From Alkalimarinus coralli (lineage in GTDB: Bacteria; Pseudomonadota; Gammaproteobacteria; Pseudomonadales; Oleiphilaceae), in contig NZ_CP096016.1 in assembly GCF_023650515.1 (NCBI RefSeq), positions 2,070,001-2,134,000 on the forward strand: a stretch of DNA of 64,000 nucleotides, written 5' to 3'. A program made the translations under genes and the position numbers. The stretch's first letter is position 1; every line of letters begins with the position of its first letter. The notes beneath the pieces are model-generated. The model was given only the letters and a program-made list of their open reading frames with translations, had not been told where the DNA came from and ran no database searches. This document shows, piece after piece, positions 33,426 through 43,527 of this stretch.

Positions 33426-33548
33426 TCACTTGTGCAGTTTGCTTCTCTTTTTTGCATCCTTAACAAAAAAGTATGCTAGCCCGGCCATAAAAGCCACCAT
33501 TAGACCCACAGTACCCACACCCGCTAGAACAACAACATCTGTATACAT
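33426..33548 (-). CDS. ccoM: 40-residue single-span membrane protein, CcoM-like
   Basis: A minus-strand gene of 40 codons plus stop. A GAGGGG ribosome-binding sequence lies six bases before its ATG (33548). The product has a short polar N-terminus (MYTDVV), one transmembrane helix with LAGVGTVGLMVAFMAGLAYF and a basic tail (KDAKKRSK). The GVxTVGLMV...AG..YF..KDxKK pattern matches my memory of CcoM, the small accessory subunit of cbb3 cytochrome oxidase described in Pseudomonas stutzeri. No cco genes are nearby, but in pseudomonads ccoM is also unlinked. The gene is well supported; the name is tentative. Confidence 0.6.
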   Translation of the reverse strand: MYTDVVVLAGVGTVGLMVAFMAGLAYFFVKDAKKRSKLHK

Positions 33549-33847
33549 GTCACACCCCTCAACCCACCAAAGCTTTATTTAAAATGCATAGAACGACTTA
33601 ATCGATAAAAACAATATAACTATTTAGAGGTACTCATATTGACATTAATCAAAATAAATGGGCTTGTTGACAATGAATTAACAAATTCGAAGGAAAAAAC
33701 AAACTAATAATAAATTAAACAATAAAGGTGTCGTTTTTTCAGCAAGTTGCAAAATGCTAGTCTATTATTCAAGAGTAACGTATCTCAGTAGACTTAATAG
33801 CTGCCTTGATCTAATCATGACAATAGAGCCTGAGACCTCGGTGGCAT
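33549..33847. other. divergent region between ccoM-like gene and GGDEF-EAL gene
   Basis: 299 AT-rich bases. Nothing beyond the ribosome-binding sites of the two flanking genes could be supported. Confidence 0.5.
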
Positions 33848-36325
33848 TTGAATACTATGTTATTAGCAAACAAGAGAACCAGTTCATCTAACATGCCTAA
33901 CCTCTTACAGCGCTTCAGCCACTTTAAAGCGAGCTCACCCCTTTCATATAAGATGCTCACGTATATACTTATATGCAGCTCTCTTTTTACACTTATTACC
34001 GCCGGTATTCAGGTTTATGCCGACTATAGAGAAGAAGTCTCTATGGTAGATGAAAGAATGTCTGTCATCGAAACAAGTTATATGAGCAGCCTTTCAAGGA
34101 GTTTATGGTCTCTTGACCAGAAACTACTTCATGTCCAAATGCAGGGCATTCTGAACCTTCCCGATATCATTAAACTCAGACTAAAAGTATATCCAGACTC
34201 AGAAATTGAACTGGGAGAACTAAACCCAAACATCTCAACGCTGACCCACTCTTTTCCGCTTATTCATGAAAGCGAAGAGGTTTACACGTTAGGGGAGCTG
34301 ACAATTATCGCAAGCATGGAAGATATATACAAAAACCTTAAGCGGAAAGTATTTATCATCCTGACCACACAGGCTTTCAAGACGTTCTTTATTTCAATAC
34401 TGATCCTTTGGATTTTCCAGTATCTGGTTACCAGGCATCTCGGAAAAATGGCCGAGTACGCTCAAGACCTCAATATTAATGCACTGGACAAACCTCTGGT
34501 TCTTGACCGGGCTGATACAAAGTTTTCAAGATCCGATGAACTGTCTCAGGTAACCAATGCTATCAACGGCATGCGCCTGACACTGATAGACGACCTCGCC
34601 AAACAGAATGAGAACGCCAAGGAGATCAGGAAGCTATCACTGGCCATCGATCAAAGCCCGTCTTCAGTATTGATCTGCGATAAGAGCTGGAAAATTGAGT
34701 ATGCAAACAATAAGTTCTCTCAGCTAACAGGCCATGAACTAAAAGACATTATCTCTCAACACCCTAAAAGCATCAGCGGCTTGATGTCATCAGAAAACGC
34801 TCAGCTTTGGGATAATATTCAACTACAGGTCGAGCGAGTTGGAGTCTGGCAGGGCGAGATCCACAATACCCGAAAAAACGGCGAACGTTTTTGGGAGCAG
34901 TCGATTATCACTCCAATCAAGGACGATAGCGGCAAACCTATCCATTACCTCATTCTAGGGGAAGACATCAGTATCCGAAAACGCTATGAACAACAGCTAC
35001 TAAGGCAAGCCAACTACGATATATTAACAGGCCTGCCAAACCGAATGCTGGCACTTGATCGACTAAAGCTTGCGCTTGCTCAGGCTCGCAGAGACGAGCA
35101 GCTCGTAGGCTTGATGTTTCTTGACCTGGATAACTTCAAACATATAAACGACACCATGGGCCACGACAATGGTGACAGCTTGCTGATCGAGGCCTCTCGT
35201 CGCATATCCTCCTGCCTGAGAGGTACGAGTACCGTAGCCAGGCTTGGAGGAGATGAATTTCTGGTCATACTCCCCTCTTTGAGCGAGCCATCTTCTGCTG
35301 AGCAGGTTGCAGAAAGAATTCTTCAAACCTTTTCCCCTCCATTCATGCTAGCCAATCAGGAGGTGTTTGTTAGTACCAGTATCGGTATCGCTATTTACCC
35401 CAGCGATAGCGACAACAGCACGACATTATTGCAACACGCTGACGCCGCGATGTACCAGGCTAAAGACAAAGGAAAGAGCGCATATCAGCGGTTTTCTCCT
35501 GAAATGAACCAAGACTCACATGAGCGCTTGCAGATCGAAAGTCGTCTAAGGCGGGCTTTGGAACTCGAAGAGCTTGAGCTGTACTATCAGCCCATTGTTG
35601 AAGCATCAACCGGGAAGCTTATTGGTGCGGAAGCCTTAATCAGATGGAACAACCCGGTCATGGGACTTATATCGCCCGATAAATTTATTCCTTTAGCAGA
35701 AGAGACGGGGCTTATCATCCCCATCGGTGAATGGGTGCTTAAAACAGCCTGCAACGATATTAAGTCCTGGCAAGAAAAAACCGGGCTAGAGCTAACCGTC
35801 GCCGTTAACGTATCCCCTCGACAATTCAGGGATGGCGGCTTTACCAGCACAATAGACAAAATTCTTTCTGAAAGCCAGCTCTCAGCAGAGTACCTCGAAC
35901 TTGAAATTACTGAACGGCTTATCCTTGATAACTCGATTGAAACATCTGGTATCTTTAAACACCTTGATGACAAAGGCATTAAGCTTTCTATTGATGATTT
36001 CGGCACGGGCTACTCTGCTCTCGGCTACTTAAAAAGCTACCCATTTGACACACTTAAGATTGACAAATCATTCGTTCAGGACGTTATCGAATCAAGCGAA
36101 GATGCAGCCTTGGTCACAGCCATCATCACAATGGCTCACAGCCTTAGTCTAAAGGTAATAGCTGAAGGAGTTGAAGAGGCACCGCAACTTGAATTTCTCA
36201 ACCAGCACAACTGCGATTTCGCACAAGGTTATTACTTCAACCGCCCAGTACCCGCTGAAGATTTCACAATCTGGATGAACGATAACATCAGAACAACGGG
36301 TAATGAGAAGAGCAATAGAGGTTAA
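33848..36325 (+). CDS. membrane sensor PAS-GGDEF-EAL protein
   Basis: Bifunctional c-di-GMP protein of about 820 residues. Two transmembrane helices (about 36-57 and 170-192) bracket a periplasmic sensor domain. HAMP-like linker, PAS domain (about 262-375, FSQLTGHELKDI...WQGEIHNTRKNGERFWE) and GGDEF domain (about 390-550) follow; the A-site RLGGDEFLVI near residue 464 is intact. The EAL domain carries EALIRW near 592, NVSPRQF, LEITE, DDFGTGYSAL and KVIAEGVE, so phosphodiesterase residues look complete. The start is ambiguous: TTG 33848 with GGTGG nearby, or ATG 33857 or 33893. The frameshifted EAL-HDOD gene lies 500 bases upstream. Confidence 0.94.
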   Translation: MNTMLLANKRTSSSNMPNLLQRFSHFKASSPLSYKMLTYILICSSLFTLITAGIQVYADYREEVSMVDERMSVIETSYMSSLSRSLWSLDQKLLHVQMQGILNLPDIIKLRLKVYPDSEIELGELNPNISTLTHSFPLIHESEEVYTLGELTIIASMEDIYKNLKRKVFIILTTQAFKTFFISILILWIFQYLVTRHLGKMAEYAQDLNINALDKPLVLDRADTKFSRSDELSQVTNAINGMRLTLIDDLAKQNENAKEIRKLSLAIDQSPSSVLICDKSWKIEYANNKFSQLTGHELKDIISQHPKSISGLMSSENAQLWDNIQLQVERVGVWQGEIHNTRKNGERFWEQSIITPIKDDSGKPIHYLILGEDISIRKRYEQQLLRQANYDILTGLPNRMLALDRLKLALAQARRDEQLVGLMFLDLDNFKHINDTMGHDNGDSLLIEASRRISSCLRGTSTVARLGGDEFLVILPSLSEPSSAEQVAERILQTFSPPFMLANQEVFVSTSIGIAIYPSDSDNSTTLLQHADAAMYQAKDKGKSAYQRFSPEMNQDSHERLQIESRLRRALELEELELYYQPIVEASTGKLIGAEALIRWNNPVMGLISPDKFIPLAEETGLIIPIGEWVLKTACNDIKSWQEKTGLELTVAVNVSPRQFRDGGFTSTIDKILSESQLSAEYLELEITERLILDNSIETSGIFKHLDDKGIKLSIDDFGTGYSALGYLKSYPFDTLKIDKSFVQDVIESSEDAALVTAIITMAHSLSLKVIAEGVEEAPQLEFLNQHNCDFAQGYYFNRPVPAEDFTIWMNDNIRTTGNEKSNRG

Positions 36326-36406
36326 TATCGGCTTAATACGCAGAACCAGTATTGCAGAATCCTTTAAAAGTCGCTATTTTGCGCTGTAAATAATCACGAC
36401 TTAAAC

Positions 36407-36474
36407 TGTGTGTAGTTTTGGATTGTATGTAGCTTTGGATTGTATGTAGCTTTGGATTGTGTATAGCTTTGGTT
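36407..36474 (+). repeat. four-copy 17-bp tandem repeat upstream of ackA
   Basis: Four head-to-tail copies of TGTATGTAGCTTTGGAT (36407-36423, 36424-36440, 36441-36457, 36458-36474). The two middle copies are identical, the outer ones carry two to three changes each, and a partial fifth copy (TGTGTA) follows. It ends 100 bases before the ackA ATG, inside the likely promoter region. Confidence 0.9.
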
Positions 36475-36574
36475 TGTGTACATCACTGAAAGTTAATTAA
36501 CTAACATCAAACCTTAACTGTTTAAGCTTTATTAGAATTCGCCCCCTCTACTTCATCAAATCAGTAATTATTAT

Positions 36575-37765
36575 ATGAACGACGATACTATTCTTGTTAT
36601 TAACTGTGGTAGTTCTTCCCTGAAATTCGCCCTCTTTTCGGCGCAACAACTCAACTGTATTGCCTCTGGGTTAGCCGAAAAACTAGGCACCAAAGATGCT
36701 GTATTATCGGTCAAGAGCGGTGATGAGAAGTCGTCTTACTGTTTGGATGATGCAGACCACCATATTGCAATCAACCACGTAATTAACACACTTCAAGCGC
36801 TCAAGCTGCTAGTTAAAGACCCACTGGGTATCGGCCATAGAGTCGTGCATGGAGGCGAGTCTTTCAGCGACTCTGTGCTGATCGATGAAACGGTCCTTGC
36901 TGAAATAGAAAAGTGCTCAGCACTCGCGCCTCTGCACAACCCGGCAAACCTGCTTGGTATTCAACTAATGGCAGAACGCTACCCCTCAACACCTCAAGTA
37001 GCCGTTTTTGATACAGCATTCCATCAAACACTGCCTGAAACCTCATATTTATATCCGATCCCCTACGAACTGTATACTGAGCATGGAATAAGGCGCTATG
37101 GATTTCATGGAACAAGCCATAAGTATGTAGCGGAAGTCGCAGCTAAACAGCTTAACAAACCGCTTGCGGTCTGCAACTTTATTACTGCCCACCTAGGTAA
37201 TGGCTGCAGTGTAACGGCAATAAAGAACGGCCTCAGTGTGGATACCAGTATGGGGTTAACTCCTCTCGAGGGGTTGATGATGGGAACCCGTAGTGGAGAT
37301 ATTGATCCAGGCTTATTCGAGTTTTTAAATAAAATTGGAATGGATAGCGAACGTATCAGCCAGATGTTGAACAAGGAAAGCGGGTTAAAAGGACTATCAG
37401 GCCAAACCAATGATATGCGTACTTTATTTGACCTGGCAGATAAAGGTGATGAAAAAGCGGCATTGGCGATTGAGGTATTTTGCTTTAAGCTCGCAAAATA
37501 TATTGCTGCCATGGCAGCATCACTGCCGTCCATTGATGCACTCATATTCACCGGCGGAATTGGTGAAAACGCCAGCCGTGTAAGATCCGCTGCACTTGAG
37601 AAATTAGCGATTCTCGGTTTTGAAGTATCCCACTCTCTGAATAACTCAAACGGGAGAGAGTCAGAGGGACGAATTACTGAGCCTGATAGTACATTATCGT
37701 TAGTTATTCCAACTAATGAAGAGCTGGTTATTGCCAGAGACACACTGAACAATGCTGTTAAGTGA
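36575..37765 (+). CDS. ackA: acetate kinase
   Basis: Converts acetyl phosphate and ADP to acetate and ATP, reversibly. The ASKHA-fold motifs are present: VINCGSSSLKFALF at the N-terminus, GHRVVHGGE, FDTAFHQTLP, RYGFHGTSHKYV, HLGNGCSVTAI and TGGIGENASRVR. Length 396 is typical (E. coli 400). It is followed after 126 bases by pta, its pathway partner. Together they interconvert acetyl-CoA and acetate and set the acetyl-phosphate pool. Confidence 0.97.
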   Translation: MNDDTILVINCGSSSLKFALFSAQQLNCIASGLAEKLGTKDAVLSVKSGDEKSSYCLDDADHHIAINHVINTLQALKLLVKDPLGIGHRVVHGGESFSDSVLIDETVLAEIEKCSALAPLHNPANLLGIQLMAERYPSTPQVAVFDTAFHQTLPETSYLYPIPYELYTEHGIRRYGFHGTSHKYVAEVAAKQLNKPLAVCNFITAHLGNGCSVTAIKNGLSVDTSMGLTPLEGLMMGTRSGDIDPGLFEFLNKIGMDSERISQMLNKESGLKGLSGQTNDMRTLFDLADKGDEKAALAIEVFCFKLAKYIAAMAASLPSIDALIFTGGIGENASRVRSAALEKLAILGFEVSHSLNNSNGRESEGRITEPDSTLSLVIPTNEELVIARDTLNNAVK

Positions 37766-37891
37766 ACAAATGCGCTGGTTCTCGCTAGTCAACGTAAATA
37801 CGGCTGTAACAATTTTTACATAGCGTAAAGCCTTTCTAAATATGAAAGCATTAACGATCTATATCAAAACGATTTATACCAAAGGTGACAT

Positions 37892-40057
37892 GTGCCAAAA
37901 ACATTCTTTATAGCGCCGACCGCACTAAATTCAGGCTTAACCTCAATATGTTTAGGCTTGGTTAGGGCTCTGGATAACGTAGGTATAAGAGTTAGCTTTT
38001 TTAAGCCTGTAGCTCAAAGCCACTCGAGCGAGAAAATTGCAGTCGAGTCCATAGATAAGTCTGTGCAGTTTGTGCGAGCAAAAACCAACTTACTGCCCCC
38101 TCAACCTATCAGTCTGAAATATGCCCAAACATTAGTCAGTCAAAATAAAACCGGACGACTGATGGAAGAAATAATCGCGCTATATCAGCAAACGACAGTC
38201 GATGCAGATGTCGTTATCGTAGAAGGGCTTGTTCCAGACAGAAGTGAACCCTACACCGCTCGTTTAAATGCAGAAATAGCCCGTAATTTGGACGCAGAAG
38301 TACTGCTAGTTGCCTCTCCAAAAAATATGACGCCAGCAGAGCTGGATGAACACCTGGAACTTTCTGCTCGACTTTACGCCGCACCGGAAGACCCGGATGT
38401 TATTGGCTGTATTCTTAACAAGGTCAATGCACCTGAAACTTCTGATCGCTCCACTTCATATAACTATGATAGAGAGCAAGGCCTCGGGCGTCAGGGCGGA
38501 ACAGATTATGTTAACCAATATGAAGCACAGTGTAAGATTTTCAACGAAGACTCTTTCAAGCTCGTAGGCTCAATTCCATGGAGGTATGACCTATTAGCAC
38601 CGAGAACCAGCGATATCGCTAAACAGCTCGATGCGATCTTTATCAACAAAGGGGATATTGAAAACCGTAGGGTTTCATTTATCTCTGTGTGCGCCAGAAC
38701 GATCCCGAATATGGTTGACCAGTTGTCTCCAGGTACCCTTGTTGTAACACCCGGCGATAGAGAAGATATAATCATTGCAACGTGCATGGCAGCACTTAAT
38801 GGAGTGCCTCTTGCCGGGCTGGTATTAACCGGCAACCTGCAACCTGACCCAAGAACCCTGAAGCTCTGTAATCGTGCGCTAGAAGCAGGCTTGCCGATGT
38901 TATCAGCCCGTTCGGACACATTTGAAGCAGCAAACAGGCTCTCTGAAATGAGTGGAGAAGTCCCTGTAGATGACCTTGATCGCATTGAGCGTGTAATGGA
39001 GGCTGTTGCAAACGCACTCGAAATAGACTGGCTTCGATCAAGACTCAACCTGGCCAGAGAACCTCGCCTCTCACCGCCAGCATTCAGATATCAGCTTTCC
39101 GAGAGAGCAAGGTCAGCCAACAAGCGAATTGTGCTTCCTGAAGGTAACGAACCCAGAACAATACAGGCTGCCGTTATTTGTCACCAACGGGGACTTGCCC
39201 AATGTATATTGATCGGTAAGGAAGCTGAAATCCATACTGTTGCTGAAGCACAAGGCGTTATCATTCCGCCTGACATCACTATTATTGACCCTGATGAGGT
39301 GCGAGAGAACTACGTCCAACCAATGGTACAACTTCGCAAACACAAGGGTCTGGCCCCAGATATGGCCCAGGCGCAGCTCGAAGACAATGTTGTGCTGGCG
39401 ACAATGATGGTTGCGTTAGACGAAGTAGACGGCCTGGTATCAGGCGCAGTACACACAACTGCCAACACTATTCGCCCGGCTCTCCAGCTCATAAAAACTC
39501 ATCCGGAAGCACGCGTTGTTTCATCAGTGTTTTTCATGTGCCTGCCTGAACAAGTGTTGGTTTATGGAGATTGCGCGGTCAACCCTGACCCCAATGCGCA
39601 GCAGCTTGCAGATATAGCCATACAAAGTGCCAACTCAGCAAAAACGTTTGGCGTTACGCCTCGTGTTGCCATGATAAGTTACAGCACAGGAAGCTCGGGA
39701 TCAGGCGACGATGTTGATAAAGTACGGGAAGCAACTCGCATCGCTAAAGAACAACGCCCAGACCTGATTATTGATGGACCTCTTCAGTACGATGCAGCCG
39801 CTATTGAGAGCGTGGCCCGCAGCAAAGCGCCCAATAGCCCTGTTGCAGGTAAAGCAACCGTATTTGTATTTCCAGATTTAAATACCGGCAATACGACATA
39901 CAAAGCCGTTCAGCGAAGTGCAAACGTGATAAGTATCGGGCCAATGCTTCAAGGTCTTAACAAACCAGTCAACGACCTGTCCAGAGGCGCTCTGGTTGAG
40001 GATATTGTATTTACAATTGCCCTAACCGCCGTTCAGGCAACACAAACAAAAAACTAA
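37892..40057 (+). CDS. pta: phosphate acetyltransferase
   Basis: Long-form Pta (721 residues; E. coli 714) making acetyl phosphate from acetyl-CoA. The N-terminal P-loop-like domain (FFIAPTALNSGLTSICLGL) and central DRTGG-type regulatory domain precede the catalytic C-terminal third (ANKRIVLPEGNEPRTIQAA, GAVHTTANTIRPALQ, MISYSTGSSGSG, DGPLQYDAA). The start is GTG, with AAAGG six to seven bases upstream; an out-of-frame ATG overlaps it. It probably forms an operon with ackA. A long hairpin follows the stop. Confidence 0.97.
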   Translation: MPKTFFIAPTALNSGLTSICLGLVRALDNVGIRVSFFKPVAQSHSSEKIAVESIDKSVQFVRAKTNLLPPQPISLKYAQTLVSQNKTGRLMEEIIALYQQTTVDADVVIVEGLVPDRSEPYTARLNAEIARNLDAEVLLVASPKNMTPAELDEHLELSARLYAAPEDPDVIGCILNKVNAPETSDRSTSYNYDREQGLGRQGGTDYVNQYEAQCKIFNEDSFKLVGSIPWRYDLLAPRTSDIAKQLDAIFINKGDIENRRVSFISVCARTIPNMVDQLSPGTLVVTPGDREDIIIATCMAALNGVPLAGLVLTGNLQPDPRTLKLCNRALEAGLPMLSARSDTFEAANRLSEMSGEVPVDDLDRIERVMEAVANALEIDWLRSRLNLAREPRLSPPAFRYQLSERARSANKRIVLPEGNEPRTIQAAVICHQRGLAQCILIGKEAEIHTVAEAQGVIIPPDITIIDPDEVRENYVQPMVQLRKHKGLAPDMAQAQLEDNVVLATMMVALDEVDGLVSGAVHTTANTIRPALQLIKTHPEARVVSSVFFMCLPEQVLVYGDCAVNPDPNAQQLADIAIQSANSAKTFGVTPRVAMISYSTGSSGSGDDVDKVREATRIAKEQRPDLIIDGPLQYDAAAIESVARSKAPNSPVAGKATVFVFPDLNTGNTTYKAVQRSANVISIGPMLQGLNKPVNDLSRGALVEDIVFTIALTAVQATQTKN

Positions 40058-40064
40058 GCTGTGG

Positions 40065-40104
40065 GGCCTAAGAACGCCCTTTCCATGAAAGGCGTTCTTA
40101 GGCC
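40065..40104. terminator. long hairpin between convergent pta and der
   Basis: Perfect 14-bp stem GGCCTAAGAACGCC/GGCGTTCTTAGGCC, with further pairing (TTTC/GAAA) inside a 12-base loop. It starts seven bases after the pta stop. No U-tract on either side, so it may end transcription with help or protect mRNA ends. Confidence 0.55.
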
Positions 40105-40164
40105 TGGCTCAAACGATTGAAACACTAATGATGGAGGGGCGCACTTAAGTTGAAAATTAGCAGG

Positions 40165-41604
40165 CTATTGAGTTCTGCCCTTCTTCTTAAATGTTTTCTT
40201 GGTCTTTTGCTGTGGTTTTCCCTTAACGCGGGCTGCATTCTTGGATTTACTCGCAACAATTCGATTTCCAGCATCACTTTTATTCGCAAATGGGTTTTCA
40301 CCCGACCTGAACTCAAATCGAATAGGCGTGCCAGAAACCTTCAGCACGCGCCTGAACGTGTTCTCAAGATAGCGTTTGTAACTGGCCAGAAGGGATTTGG
40401 TTTTGTTTCCGTGAACAACAATGACAGGTGGGTTTGACCCACCCTGATGCGCGTACCTTAGCTTAATTCTATTGCCACCAACCATGGGAGGTTGGTGCTC
40501 GGATACACAGTCTTCAAGAATGCTTGTTAGCTGGTTCGTCGACCATTTAGCCATAGCCGAGCTATAACCTGCATCAATAGACTCGTAAAGGTCACCAACG
40601 CCAGTGCCATGAAGCGCAGAAATCATATGAGTATTGGCATAGTTCAAAAAGGTCAAGCGCCTATCCAGCTCTCGTCGAACCGCATCCCTCTCACTTTGAG
40701 TCATGCCATCCCATTTGTTTACTGCCAAAACGAGCGCACGACCTGAATCAATCGCAAATCCGATCAAATGAAGATCTTGCTCCACAATACCGTCACGGGC
40801 ATCAATGACGATGACAACCACATTAGAGTCTTCGATCGCTTTAAGGGTTTTAATAATAGAAAATTTTTCTACCGCTTCCTTGATATTCTTTCTTCGTCTC
40901 ACACCTGCCGTGTCTATAAGTGTATAAGGTTTCCCCCTACGCTCATAAGGGATATAAATACTGTCCCTTGTCGTACCCGGCATGTCATAAACAATAACCC
41001 GCTCTTCCCCAAGCAGCCTGTTGACCAGTGTTGATTTACCAACATTTGGGCGGCCTATAATACCAATTCTCACCCCTTTGGAGGCTTGGTCTGCACTTTC
41101 TTCCGTTTCGTCAACAGGGTGGTTTTCGAGAACTTCCTCTATTAGAGAGCGCATCCCTCTGTTGTGAGAGGCTGCCGTCAAGCGAATATCACTCATACCC
41201 AATGAATAGAAATCCAGCGTCGCGACATCAGGATCAATGCCATCTATCTTATTAATAACAAGCCAGGTTTTTTTATCCTTTACCCGTAGGTGCTTGGCGA
41301 TCATCTCGTCGGCACCCGTTAGGCCCGCTCTTGCATCAACAACGAAAAAGACTATATCGGCCTCTTCAATTGCAAGCATAGATTGCTCAGCCATTACCGC
41401 ATCAATACCCGCTTCATCACCTGAAATTCCACCTGTATCAATGACAATGAAACGCCGCTCTTCCAGCTGCCCCTCACCATACTTTCTATCACGGGTCAGC
41501 CCCGGCAAATCAGCGACGATAGCATCTCTAGATCGAGTCAAACGGTTAAATATGGTTGACTTACCAACATTAGGTCGCCCAACTAAAGCAATAACGGGTA
41601 CCAT
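40165..41604 (-). CDS. der: ribosome-assembly GTPase Der (EngA)
   Basis: Tandem-GTPase protein required for 50S subunit maturation. Two G domains each show G1 (GRPNVGKST), G3 (DTGG and DTAG) and G4 (NKID and NKWD) motifs. A KH-like domain and a basic C-terminal tail ([12 protein letters not shown]) follow. Length 479 is within the family range. It is the last gene of the hisS-yfgM-bamB-der group, 12 bases after bamB; this order is the same in Pseudomonas and E. coli. Confidence 0.98.
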   Translation of the reverse strand: MVPVIALVGRPNVGKSTIFNRLTRSRDAIVADLPGLTRDRKYGEGQLEERRFIVIDTGGISGDEAGIDAVMAEQSMLAIEEADIVFFVVDARAGLTGADEMIAKHLRVKDKKTWLVINKIDGIDPDVATLDFYSLGMSDIRLTAASHNRGMRSLIEEVLENHPVDETEESADQASKGVRIGIIGRPNVGKSTLVNRLLGEERVIVYDMPGTTRDSIYIPYERRGKPYTLIDTAGVRRRKNIKEAVEKFSIIKTLKAIEDSNVVVIVIDARDGIVEQDLHLIGFAIDSGRALVLAVNKWDGMTQSERDAVRRELDRRLTFLNYANTHMISALHGTGVGDLYESIDAGYSSAMAKWSTNQLTSILEDCVSEHQPPMVGGNRIKLRYAHQGGSNPPVIVVHGNKTKSLLASYKRYLENTFRRVLKVSGTPIRFEFRSGENPFANKSDAGNRIVASKSKNAARVKGKPQQKTKKTFKKKGRTQ

Positions 41605-41616
41605 TAAATAAAGCCT

Positions 41617-42777
41617 CTAAAGTGCAATCTTGTAAGCAGCTAAGTCGCCACTGTTACTATAAATAAAAAGCATGTCATCACTGATCAGCATAGGCGTTCT
41701 CACACCATCACTATCCAGATGAACCCTACCCATAAAACGACCATCAATTTGCGACAAAAAGTGTACGTAACCTTCGAAGTCAGCAACAACCGTTGTACTT
41801 CCAAACGCCTTGGGAGCAGTTAGCTGGCGAAACTTCAAGTTTTCCTGTCTCCAGACTTCAGTCCGTGTTGACTGACTATATGCAACCACAACATCTTTTG
41901 CTGTAGACACATAAACGTTGCCGAATCCCAAGTCTACAGCCCTGTAGCTAGACTGTTGCTTCGACCAGATTTCTTTTCCGGTGGGCAAGTGTATTGCTGA
42001 GAGTTTACCTTGATACGACACGCTGTAAACGACGTCATCCTCAATAACAGGCTGGCCATCAATATCCACGAGTCTTTCTAACTCAGTACGTCCTTTTGGG
42101 GTGCCTATCGAGTTGCTCCATACAGGAGCCCCGGTAATGTTTTGGAAAGCTACCAACTCACCATTGGCAAAACCAGTTACCGTGAACTCATCCGTTATAA
42201 CCGGGCTGGCAGTCCCCCGAATAGACAACACAGGGGCGTTACTATCATAACGCCACATCAGTTTACCACTCTGTGCATTTAGGCTGACTACTTTACCATC
42301 AATCGACTGCACCACGACCTGGCGGCCATTGCTAACCGGCTGAGATAACACTTCGCTTGTTAACGCTACACGCCACTGCTCCATACCGCCGTTGCGGTCA
42401 ACAGCAACAATTTCACCATGATAGGTTGCAAAGTATAGCTGGCTATCGTCTCCACCGAGGCCACCACTTACGGGCTCATCATACTCAACTTCCCATAACT
42501 CTTCACCATCCGACTTATTAAGCGCTAGCAACTCTCCTGCATGGTCTATTGCGTAAATAGTTTCGCCAATAATAATCGGTGTCAGCGTAAGGAATTGTTC
42601 ATCATGACCATCACCGATAGACTCATCCCAGACCTTGATAATCTCAATTTCTTCATCAAAGTCTTCAAGCTCCATAGGCTCTTCTTCGACATCATCAGAG
42701 CTACAGCCAACCATTAAAAGCGCCGAAAGCGATAACAGTAAAACAACCAGCTTTTTGTACGCACTAGATGCGTGCAT
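41617..42777 (-). CDS. bamB: outer-membrane assembly lipoprotein BamB
   Basis: Lipoprotein component of the BAM complex that inserts beta-barrel proteins. The signal peptide has a lipobox LMVGC, so lipidation on the cysteine at about residue 25 is expected. The mature part is an eight-bladed PQQ-type propeller with repeated G.LLALN/G..LW.. units, followed by VLNIFGG-like closing strands. Length 386 is standard. Its start overlaps the stop of the upstream yfgM gene (TAATG). Confidence 0.96.
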   Translation of the reverse strand: MHASSAYKKLVVLLLSLSALLMVGCSSDDVEEEPMELEDFDEEIEIIKVWDESIGDGHDEQFLTLTPIIIGETIYAIDHAGELLALNKSDGEELWEVEYDEPVSGGLGGDDSQLYFATYHGEIVAVDRNGGMEQWRVALTSEVLSQPVSNGRQVVVQSIDGKVVSLNAQSGKLMWRYDSNAPVLSIRGTASPVITDEFTVTGFANGELVAFQNITGAPVWSNSIGTPKGRTELERLVDIDGQPVIEDDVVYSVSYQGKLSAIHLPTGKEIWSKQQSSYRAVDLGFGNVYVSTAKDVVVAYSQSTRTEVWRQENLKFRQLTAPKAFGSTTVVADFEGYVHFLSQIDGRFMGRVHLDSDGVRTPMLISDDMLFIYSNSGDLAAYKIAL

Positions 42778-43433
42778 TAAGCATCCTCCTCAGAGATCCC
42801 AAGATCAGCCATTTTAAGCGTCAACATGGGACGCTGAACATCAGAGGCCTTCATTGCTTTATAGGCTTCAATATATGACTGCTTTGCTTTATCCATATCA
42901 CCCGCCCGGTAATAGATATCCCCTTTAACTTCAAGATATAAAGCAGAATATGTCCCTGCATCTTTCGCATCAAGCAGTGCTAAAGCTTCTTGTTGCTCAC
43001 CCTGACGATCAAGCACTCTGGCTAAACGCGCTTTGACCAATGGAATTAATGATGAGTCAGAGTTGTTGGCCAATATCCATTGAAGCTCTGCCTCAGCGCC
43101 TTCTAAATCCTTTTTACCAATAGCGCTTTTAGCAAGAAAAAGAGCCGAGTAAGTTGCATATTCCGTATCTTCAAATTCAGTTTTAAGCTTTTTAGCGATA
43201 AATTCTACTGTAGAGGCCGATTCGTCATTCTCAGCAGGTTCAAGAGCCACTTCCAATAGCTGCTGGTAAAGTGAAGACGCCGCATTCTTTGTATTTTCAA
43301 CACTCTGTTGATACATTTTCCAGCCAAACACAAGCGCCAGCGCTAACCCAACACCTATCATTAAAGAGTTACCGTTGTCTTTCCACCACTGTTTTAGTGC
43401 TGCAACCTGCTCTTCTTCTGTTCTATGCTCCAC
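42777..43433 (-). CDS. yfgM: YfgM-type tetratricopeptide inner-membrane protein
   Basis: A 218-residue protein anchored by one transmembrane helix (about 22-41, SLMIGVGLALALVFGWKMY), preceded by RTEEEQVAALKQWWKDNG, which is the family N-terminal signature. The periplasmic part consists of TPR-like repeats. E. coli YfgM associates with SecYEG and PpiD and assists periplasmic chaperoning. Position between hisS and bamB is conserved among gammaproteobacteria. Confidence 0.93.
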   Translation of the reverse strand: MEHRTEEEQVAALKQWWKDNGNSLMIGVGLALALVFGWKMYQQSVENTKNAASSLYQQLLEVALEPAENDESASTVEFIAKKLKTEFEDTEYATYSALFLAKSAIGKKDLEGAEAELQWILANNSDSSLIPLVKARLARVLDRQGEQQEALALLDAKDAGTYSALYLEVKGDIYYRAGDMDKAKQSYIEAYKAMKASDVQRPMLTLKMADLGISEEDA

Positions 43434-43527
43434 CCTATTCCCCCTAAATATGCTTACTTGAATCTAAAATTTTAGTGATGTAGTTTTTCTAAACTGTTTT
43501 TTTGAAACTGCTGCTCTGAAAATATCG

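Noticed and set aside
36407-36474. CRISPR array
   Set aside because: Repeats are 17 bp, directly adjacent and without spacers; no cas genes in the window.
37105-37752. 215-codon open frame on the minus strand
   Set aside because: Entirely antisense to ackA, low-complexity Ser/Leu-rich translation and no recognisable motif; a frame shadow of a certain gene.
38506-39048. 180-codon open frame on the minus strand
   Set aside because: Antisense to the certain pta gene; composition is typical of reverse-frame translation.
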